Assembly (NCBI GenBank): GCA_001828295.1
Contig: MHYI01000233.1
Coordinates: forward strand, 1 to 5,025
DNA from: Planctomycetes bacterium RBG_16_41_13
Lineage (GTDB): Bacteria > Planctomycetota > Brocadiia > Brocadiales > Brocadiaceae
DNA length: 5,025 nt
Reading direction: 5' to 3'
The notes below the pieces were generated by a model, which made no database searches, was not told the DNA's origin, and saw only the letters and a list, made by a program, of their open reading frames with translations. Shown here piece after piece: positions 1 through 5,025 of the stretch. A program made the position numbers and the translations under genes. How positions within the stretch are numbered: the first letter of the stretch is position 1; each line of letters begins with the position of its first letter.

Positions 1-23
1 GCTCCTACCAATACGGTTTTTAA
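1..23 (+). CDS. Possible 3' end of an upstream gene, with an outer-membrane beta-barrel-like C-terminus
   Basis: Frame 3 enters from the left edge and reads SYQYGF followed by TAA at 21-23. A terminal Phe with Tyr at the third and fifth positions from the end is the classical C-terminal signal of outer-membrane beta-barrel proteins recognised by the BAM complex. A perfect hairpin starts 13 nt after this stop, where a terminator would be expected. Only six codons are visible, and the other two forward frames are also open at the left edge: frame 1 ends at the TAA at 64-66 and frame 2 runs into the next gene. The frame choice is therefore inference from the tail motif and the hairpin position. 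Confidence 0.3.
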
Positions 24-35
24 GAATATCAAGTC

Positions 36-62
36 GTTTGATTTTGCTTTGCAAAATCAAAC
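36..62 (+). terminator. Perfect 12-bp inverted repeat with TTT loop, possible terminator or mRNA hairpin
   Basis: GTTTGATTTTGC (36-47) and GCAAAATCAAAC (51-62) are exact reverse complements separated by TTT. The stem is AT-rich (4 G/C of 12 pairs), and the following CTAATTT is a poor U-tract, so intrinsic termination is uncertain. Its position between a possible gene end at 23 and the start at 108 fits a terminator for the upstream gene. It could equally be a 5' leader hairpin of the next transcript or a protein-binding palindrome. The repeat itself is certain; its role is inferred. Confidence 0.45.
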
Positions 63-107
63 CTAATTTAAAAGTATGTTTCCTTTTTCAATTACTCATT
101 AAGCCCA

Positions 108-3100
108 ATGAAAGAAACTCTATTAAAGAAGCGTTTTGATAACACCATGTCATCGTTAGCTACGATTATGGACCAATATGGAGGAGAGAACCTTTCACAC
201 GCAAAACATGTTGCAATAATTGCTACCGCCCTTTCGGAGGTTGTAATGCCGGACAAAAGGGACATCGTCTTTTATTCATCTCTTCTTCATGATATCGGCG
301 CCCTTGTCTTTGGTAAGCATATTTTGAATTTTCCATCCAAAGATAAACAAAAGGAGAATGTAAATATCTTAAACCATCCAGTTGTAAGCGCAGAAATTAT
401 TTCGAAGATATGCGCAATAAAGGATGCGAGTGATTATGTTATAAATCATCATGAGTGTTACGACGGCAGTGGATATCCTAAAAACCTAAGTGGTAATAAC
501 ATTCCTTTAGGAGCCCAGTTGATTCACATCGCCGATTTAATTGACAATTATATGTATAATGAAAAAAATAATCTTAATAACCTGCACGATCAACTATCAT
601 CATGGAAAGGACATGAATTTAAACCGGATTTGCTAAATGCTGTGTTAGATTTAACTAATGGTAAACGGCAACTTTTAGGAAAAATTTACGATAAAAACAA
701 TGGTAACGAAATATTTTCAGATGTGATGAAATCAGTCAAGCCATACTGGGTAGATTCTAAATACTTCTCACAAAATTTTGTAAAAGTAATTTCATATCTT
801 TTTGGCAGGATTACCGACACGAAATGTGGGCAGGTTACGCAGAATCATACAGGCTATGTATCTTTTCTAAGTGAAAAAATTGCAACTAATCTTGAATTGC
901 CGGATTTGGAAATTGAAAAAATTAAGTCGGCGGCCTTTCTGCTGAATGTTTGGAAAATATTTATGATAAACGATGTGTTAAAGAAGGATTACTTTACTAC
1001 TTCCGAAAAACATATACTATCTCCCTCCCTATCGCTGGCAAGAGAGTTTCTAAACAATATAGAGATATTTAATGGTATAGCAAATATCGGTATTTCTTTC
1101 TTTGAGCGGTATGACGGTAATGGATACCCGTTCGGCTTATCCGGTGAAGACATACCTATAGGCTCAAGAATTTTAAGTGTGGCTGATATCATGGTTAGCA
1201 TGCTTTCAGGATTGCAATACCAGGGACCATCCTGCAAAGAGAATATAATTATTCAGTTAGAGCGATGTGCCGGCACACAGTTTGACCCTAAAGTGGTAGT
1301 TGCGGCTATGGCAATATTGGATAATAAAGAAATCATTGATGAAATCACAGGAAAAAAGGCATCAAATGATTTCAAAATAATTTTAGACGGCCTTTGTAAG
1401 TCTCATAAAGAAGAAGCAAAAAACAGTGTATCACTCGAATTGGCTAATTTGAACGTTTTTCAGAAGTCCAGACCTAAACTTGGTCGAATTTTGGTGGAAT
1501 TAGGAATGATTACAGAAGAACAATTAATCACAGTTCTTGCTGAAAACGAAAAAGAAAACATTGGCCAAAGCCTCCTTAAATTGAATTTCATTTCCACACG
1601 GGATATCGCCATTGCTTTATCAATACAGTCGGGAATTGAAATGATAGAATTACATAATTATTCTATCGACCATGATGTTTTAGAACTGATTCCGGAGGCT
1701 ATTGCCCGGAAATATAAGATGCTTGCCGTTTCCTATCGAAACGGCAGATTACAGGTAGCCCTGGCTAATCCTTACGATGTCGTGGCTATTGATGAAGTAG
1801 GGGAAATTACCAGGATGGAAACAATAGATGTATTAATTGCCAGTGAAGAGGAAATCGTAAAAACCTTAGATAAAATTTACGGGAAAGACGCTAAAATAGA
1901 GGTTCAGGGAATCGAACCCTCACCAGGTGAAACGGATCACGAGGGAAAAGAAACTTCAAGTATTATTGAGGCAAAGGTGAACGATATAACATCGACGGTC
2001 GAACTCGTTAACCACGTTATTCTGCAGGGTATAAAAAATGAAGCAACCGATATTCACATTGAACCGGAGGAAACCTGCATCAGAATACGGTACAGGATTG
2101 ACGGCATTCTTCACGAGAACCCTTCCTCCTTAAGAAAAAATCTTCAATCGGCCGTTATAACACGCATTAAGATTATGTCAGGCTTGGACATATCCGAAAA
2201 TCGCATTCCACAGGATGGCCGTGCAGAATTCAATGAAGAAAACAGAAAAATAGATATAAGGGTCTCCACCTTGCCAGGGATATTTGGAGAGAACATCGTT
2301 ATGCGTATCCTGGATAACAAAAAGACGATGGTAGGTTTAGGCAAATTGGGTTTTTCCCCTCAAATGCTTGGTCTGTATGAGCAGGCGCTCGCTAAACAGA
2401 ATGGGATTATATTAGTTACCGGTCCCACAGGATCGGGGAAAACAACAACCCTGTACTCTTCTATTACGTATTTAAACTCAAAAGAAGAGAATATTATAAC
2501 TCTTGAAGATCCGGTAGAGTATTTGCTGCCGTCCATTCGCCAGATACAGATCAATCCAAAGTCCGGTCTTACGTTTGCCACGGGACTAAGATCTATTTTA
2601 AGGCAGGATCCGGATGTGATCTTTGTTGGAGAAATAAGAGACGTGGAAACTATGGGATTGGCAGTACAATCTGCGCTCACCGGACACCTGGTTTTAAGCA
2701 CACTTCACACAAACGACGCCCCCAGCGCTATTACCCGTCTTATCGATATGGGTACCGAAAACTTTTTGTTGTCCTCAACCATGCTAGCCGTATTAAGCCA
2801 GAGATTAGTAAGAATTATTTGTACAAACTGTAAGGTTACTTATACTCCGGATGCAAAATTTCTTGATGACGTGGCATGGAAAGGGAAAAAAACAACATTT
2901 TACAAAGGGCGGGGATGCAAAAAGTGTAATAAAACCGGTTATAAGGGAAGAATTGGTATCTTTGAGCTTTTAATGGTTTCCCCCAAAGTTAAACAACTCA
3001 TTATGCAAAGCGCAGATAGCGGTACAATTAAAGATTTAGCCAGAAAAGAAGGTATGGAGACGATGTTAGAAAACGGCTTGAAGAAAGTGGAACAGGGTAT

Positions 3101-3137
3101 TACGACTATAGAAGAAATTATGCGCGTTATAAGCTAA
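108..3137 (+). CDS. pilB: Tandem HD-GYP domains fused to a PilB/GspE-type assembly ATPase
   Basis: This is a cytoplasmic hexameric-type ATPase predicted to power pilus or pseudopilus assembly, carrying an N-terminal c-di-GMP phosphodiesterase module. HD-GYP domain 1 (about residues 20-200) has metal ligands H31, H61-D62, H90, H114-H115 and D143, plus DGSGYP at 119-124. HD-GYP domain 2 (about 225-405) keeps H247, DGNGYP (336-341) and D360 but lacks the other ligands. An MshEN-like domain (about 455-590) follows. The ATPase has Walker A GPTGSGKTT (772-780), an Asp box around LEDPVEY (799-805), Walker B DPDVIFVGEIRD (834-845), a His box with H860 and H867, and a zinc tetracysteine (C905, C908, C937, C940). 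PilB alone is usually about 560-580 residues, so the roughly 440-residue front is a true addition. ATG 108 is the only ATG, GTG or TTG after the in-frame stop at 69-71 and before the first domain; no clear Shine-Dalgarno precedes it. PilB is preferred, but GspE is not excluded. Confidence 0.95.
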   Translation: MKETLLKKRFDNTMSSLATIMDQYGGENLSHAKHVAIIATALSEVVMPDKRDIVFYSSLLHDIGALVFGKHILNFPSKDKQKENVNILNHPVVSAEIISKICAIKDASDYVINHHECYDGSGYPKNLSGNNIPLGAQLIHIADLIDNYMYNEKNNLNNLHDQLSSWKGHEFKPDLLNAVLDLTNGKRQLLGKIYDKNNGNEIFSDVMKSVKPYWVDSKYFSQNFVKVISYLFGRITDTKCGQVTQNHTGYVSFLSEKIATNLELPDLEIEKIKSAAFLLNVWKIFMINDVLKKDYFTTSEKHILSPSLSLAREFLNNIEIFNGIANIGISFFERYDGNGYPFGLSGEDIPIGSRILSVADIMVSMLSGLQYQGPSCKENIIIQLERCAGTQFDPKVVVAAMAILDNKEIIDEITGKKASNDFKIILDGLCKSHKEEAKNSVSLELANLNVFQKSRPKLGRILVELGMITEEQLITVLAENEKENIGQSLLKLNFISTRDIAIALSIQSGIEMIELHNYSIDHDVLELIPEAIARKYKMLAVSYRNGRLQVALANPYDVVAIDEVGEITRMETIDVLIASEEEIVKTLDKIYGKDAKIEVQGIEPSPGETDHEGKETSSIIEAKVNDITSTVELVNHVILQGIKNEATDIHIEPEETCIRIRYRIDGILHENPSSLRKNLQSAVITRIKIMSGLDISENRIPQDGRAEFNEENRKIDIRVSTLPGIFGENIVMRILDNKKTMVGLGKLGFSPQMLGLYEQALAKQNGIILVTGPTGSGKTTTLYSSITYLNSKEENIITLEDPVEYLLPSIRQIQINPKSGLTFATGLRSILRQDPDVIFVGEIRDVETMGLAVQSALTGHLVLSTLHTNDAPSAITRLIDMGTENFLLSSTMLAVLSQRLVRIICTNCKVTYTPDAKFLDDVAWKGKKTTFYKGRGCKKCNKTGYKGRIGIFELLMVSPKVKQLIMQSADSGTIKDLARKEGMETMLENGLKKVEQGITTIEEIMRVIS

Positions 3138-3156
3138 TGTGTTAATAAGAAAACAA

Positions 3157-3309
3157 ATGGCGAATTTTACCGTTGAGGAAATAAAGGAGTATGTAATAAG
3201 CTTTTTATCCCGATACGGAGTACCCACAACCAAAATTAAATTTAACCACGAAGCCGCGGAAAATACTTCCATAATGTGGAAGGACGGGACGATGTACAAT
3301 GTGCCTTGA
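3157..3309 (+). CDS. Possible small protein of 50 residues, unknown function
   Basis: The frame begins with MANFTVEEIKEYV and ends NVP before TGA at 3307-3309. It starts 19 nt after the stop of the HD-GYP/PilB gene and overlaps the GGDEF gene start (3299) by 11 nt. The first half looks like an amphipathic helix (VEEIKEYVISFLSRYG); the second half is polar, with a single Trp (WKDG). No signal peptide or membrane segment is evident, and I recognise no family. There is no convincing Shine-Dalgarno before ATG 3157. An in-frame GTG at 3139, one base after the upstream stop, would add six residues and could be used by coupled re-initiation. The frame may be a real small gene or a leader whose translation opens the downstream ribosome site. 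Its length alone does not prove coding. Confidence 0.4.
   Translation: MANFTVEEIKEYVISFLSRYGVPTTKIKFNHEAAENTSIMWKDGTMYNVP
3266..3284 (+). promoter_or_regulatory. Hairpin overlapping the probable ribosome binding site of the GGDEF gene
   Basis: CTTCCA (3266-3271) pairs exactly with TGGAAG (3277-3282) across a 5-nt loop. The 3' arm contains most of the purine-rich GGAAGGA (3278-3284), the best Shine-Dalgarno candidate for the ATG at 3299, although its 14-nt spacing is long. The element lies inside the 50-codon frame, so ribosomes reading that frame would melt it. That arrangement is typical of translational coupling. The base pairing is seen directly; the regulatory role is inferred. Confidence 0.4.
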
Positions 3310-4801
3310 AATAGATAAAAAGTTACGGATATTTGAAGCAGTGCTTTCAGAAATGACAGAACTTGTATTCATCGGCGATGCAAACGGAAACATTTTATAT
3401 GTAAATAAGGCATTCCAGGCGATTACAGGATATAAGTCTGCAGATATCGCTGGAAAGTCATTTGCGTTTTTTCTTGACGGAGAAAATCTGAAAAGGGCGA
3501 TGGATAACTACGCTATGACATTGAAGGGGAAAAACTCGGAATATGAGTTATGTTTTAACAATACCGGAATTTTATATGAATATAAAAACATTCCATTGAA
3601 GGATGAAAAAGACCATATTATTGGCGTTATTGGTATTGCCAGCGACGTTACCGAGTGGAAGCAGATAAAGAAAGAACATAGATTGCTCAACGAATTAGAG
3701 GATCAATTCTTGGGTAATCACACAAAAGAGCCGGCAAAGATAAGTGATGAACTGCAGATGCAGATTGTTCAACACAAACGGGTGGAAGAAGAAAGAAATA
3801 ACAAAATTAATAGTCTACAGTCTTTGATTGATTTTTCCAACCTTATGAATAATGAAGTGCTGGAAGCGGAGATCGTTAAACATACAAGCCTGATCTTAAA
3901 AAACAAGTTTAAGTCCGATATATTGTCTGTATTGATGCTGAATAATCAGAAGAATGTGCTCAACGCATCTGCGGTAATTCCCGCGATGCCTTTAGATAAA
4001 TTTGCCAGGAAGGAACTTTTTTTAAACCCGTCATTATGTAATGTAATAAAAACGGGACAAGCGTTCCTGGTAAAAGATATTGACAAAGATATTCCTTGCG
4101 ATTGTTTGCTTTATAATGTCGGAATGGGTGGCTACATGTGTCTTCCTCTCATAGCAGGCGGGGAGACCATCGGGGTTGTCCAGATGATAAAGAAAGAAAA
4201 CGGCTATTGGGACAACGCCGAGACTCACAGGCTTATATCTGCATACATAGGCCTGGTGGCAAACGCCATACACAGAGTAAGACTCACCAATATCACGAAA
4301 CTTGCGGCTATAACAGATGCGCTTACCGGGGTGTATAACAGGGGGTATTTTGATGATATGCTGGAGAAGTTTTTGGCGTTGGCAAAGAGAAATAATGAGC
4401 CGCTCAGCGTCCTCCTTGCTGACATAGACTACTTCAAGAGTATTAACGACACCTACGGACACCTTGCAGGAGATATTCTGCTTCAAGAGGTGACAAAGAG
4501 CATTTCACACACACTCAGGAAGTCTGACACTGTATCCAGATACGGTGGGGAGGCGTTTGCCATTATACTGCCAGCAACGGACATGATGTCCGCCATAGAG
4601 AAGGCAGAAAAAATCCGCAAGTATGTGAGAACAATCGAATTTGATAAAGTAGTGACAGGGAAATCTCTTAAGTTGACCATAAGTATTGGGGTTGCAAATT
4701 TTCCGGAACACGGCGCTGAATGTGAATCTGTTATTACCGCGGCAGACAGCGCCCTTTACAAGGCGAAGAGAAGCGGCAGAAACCGGGTGGAAACACCCTA
4801 G
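3299..4801 (+). CDS. PAS-GAF-GGDEF protein, predicted diguanylate cyclase
   Basis: Predicted soluble cytoplasmic sensor that would make c-di-GMP from two GTP. A PAS domain spans about residues 8-122 (GNILYVNKAFQAITGY at 30-45). A charged, probably helical linker (about 122-175) leads to a GAF domain (about 175-325), then a GGDEF domain (about 335-500) opening with DALTGVYNR (340-348). By alignment to the PleD pattern, the metal ligands D375 and E418 and the guanine-contact residues N383 and D392 are present. The inhibitory I-site RxxD is intact (R407, D410). The signature reads GGEAF (416-420) instead of GGDEF/GGEEF, so activity is likely but not certain. There is no transmembrane segment or receiver domain; regulation would come through unidentified PAS and GAF ligands. 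The PAS domain is complete from ATG 3299, supporting that start. The gene lies between the pilus ATPase gene and the platform gene, suggesting it supplies c-di-GMP to that machine. Confidence 0.93.
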   Translation: MCLEIDKKLRIFEAVLSEMTELVFIGDANGNILYVNKAFQAITGYKSADIAGKSFAFFLDGENLKRAMDNYAMTLKGKNSEYELCFNNTGILYEYKNIPLKDEKDHIIGVIGIASDVTEWKQIKKEHRLLNELEDQFLGNHTKEPAKISDELQMQIVQHKRVEEERNNKINSLQSLIDFSNLMNNEVLEAEIVKHTSLILKNKFKSDILSVLMLNNQKNVLNASAVIPAMPLDKFARKELFLNPSLCNVIKTGQAFLVKDIDKDIPCDCLLYNVGMGGYMCLPLIAGGETIGVVQMIKKENGYWDNAETHRLISAYIGLVANAIHRVRLTNITKLAAITDALTGVYNRGYFDDMLEKFLALAKRNNEPLSVLLADIDYFKSINDTYGHLAGDILLQEVTKSISHTLRKSDTVSRYGGEAFAIILPATDMMSAIEKAEKIRKYVRTIEFDKVVTGKSLKLTISIGVANFPEHGAECESVITAADSALYKAKRSGRNRVETP

Positions 4802-4881
4802 AATGTTGGTTACGAGAAAAATGAGATATGGATTTATGAAGTATGATTTGGACGACACAATCACATGAGCAATAGACCCGA

Positions 4882-4897
4882 AATACCGGAAGGTATT
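4882..4897 (+). repeat. Short hairpin with a GGAA (GNRA-type) loop in the gap before the platform gene
   Basis: AATACC (4882-4887) and GGTATT (4892-4897) are exact reverse complements around GGAA, a GNRA-type tetraloop. It is followed by ACCC rather than a T-run, so an intrinsic terminator is unlikely. An adjacent odd palindrome ATATT-G-AATAT lies at 4902-4912. The rest of the 4802-4955 gap shows no convincing promoter or gene. The element may stabilise or process the mRNA before the platform gene, or be chance; six pairs is short. Confidence 0.3.
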
Positions 4898-4955
4898 ACC
4901 CATATTGAATATATAGTATTTCTAAGTAAAAACATCTTTTTTAGGTTTATTAAAA

Positions 4956-5025
4956 ATGGCTTTATATTCTTACAAAGCTCGTGATGGTTTTGGAAGACTG
5001 TTTAAAGGTGTCCAGTCAGCGGATG
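4956..5025 (+). CDS. pilC: PilC/GspF-type inner-membrane platform protein, 5' end only
   Basis: The first 23 codons read MALYSYKARDGF followed by GRLFKGVQSAD, then the window ends. This matches the conserved N-terminus of the PilC/GspF family, which typically starts with a short Met-Ala/Pro segment, F/Y-x-Y-K-A, a D-x-x-G turn and a K-G-x-x-x-A segment. The family forms the polytopic inner-membrane platform that the PilB/GspE ATPase works against, so its place downstream of the ATPase gene agrees with the usual pilB-pilC order. A weak AGG (4943-4945) lies 10 nt before the ATG. PilC and GspF cannot be told apart from this fragment. The gene follows the GGDEF gene by 154 nt and could be in the same transcript. 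Confidence 0.8.
   Translation, partial: MALYSYKARDGFGRLFKGVQSAD

Noticed and set aside
38..67. Promoter-like TTGATT, 18-nt spacer, CCTAAT before the fusion gene.
   Set aside because: Only 4 of 6 matches in each hexamer, and it overlaps the palindrome whose AT-rich arms produce such matches easily.
3157..3400. The small frame as a frameshifted N-terminus of the PAS-GAF-GGDEF protein.
   Set aside because: The PAS domain is complete from ATG 3299, so nothing is missing that the small frame would supply.
4803..4868. A 21-codon frame starting just after the cyclase stop.
   Set aside because: It is the tail of a longer frame that shadows the 3' end of the cyclase gene; too short and without a recognisable motif.
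4034..4903. Long minus-strand frames (for example 4034-4486 and 4505-4903) opposite the cyclase gene.
   Set aside because: They lie antisense to strongly supported GAF and GGDEF coding sequence and show no protein-family motifs, so they are shadows.
4865..4984. A 39-codon plus-strand frame (MSNRPEIPEGITHIEYIVF...) whose ATG overlaps a TGA in an ATGA arrangement.
   Set aside because: It runs over the start of the well-supported PilC/GspF gene in another frame, has no ribosome site and no recognisable family, and its second half is AT-driven Phe/Ile.
1..5025. Mobile elements, CRISPR arrays, tRNA or rRNA genes.
   Set aside because: No transposase motifs, spaced direct repeats, terminal inverted repeats or cloverleaf-like sequences were seen; nearly the whole window is occupied by coding sequence.

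Overview
The window holds one plus-strand gene cluster that joins a type IV pilus / type II secretion assembly motor to cyclic di-GMP turnover. The order is: a possible gene end (1-23) and a perfect 27-nt palindrome (36-62); a 1009-codon gene (108-3137) encoding two tandem HD-GYP domains fused to a full-length PilB/GspE-type ATPase; a possible 50-codon small gene (3157-3309); a 500-codon PAS-GAF-GGDEF gene (3299-4801) that overlaps the small frame by 11 nt; a 154-nt gap with a short hairpin; and the first 23 codons of a PilC/GspF-type inner-membrane platform gene (from 4956), cut by the window end.

The organism is probably a Gram-negative bacterium with a moderately AT-rich genome. Evidence is the PilB-PilC assembly system, the dense c-di-GMP signalling, and a possible outer-membrane beta-barrel C-terminus at the left edge. 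Shine-Dalgarno signals are weak. The lineage cannot be fixed from this sequence; Planctomycetota (including anammox relatives), Nitrospirota, Omnitrophota and the former Deltaproteobacteria are all compatible.

The main point of interest is that a predicted c-di-GMP eraser (HD-GYP domain 1), a potential reader (MshEN domain) and the force-generating ATPase lie in one polypeptide, and a predicted writer (GGDEF) lies in the next large gene. The second HD-GYP domain has lost most metal ligands but keeps two conserved basic positions that the first domain lacks, so the pair looks functionally split. A hairpin that includes the likely ribosome binding site of the GGDEF gene lies inside the small frame, which suggests translational coupling. 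Together the locus reads as a local c-di-GMP circuit controlling assembly or extension of a pilus-like machine. This is inference from domain content and gene order; nothing here proves activity.
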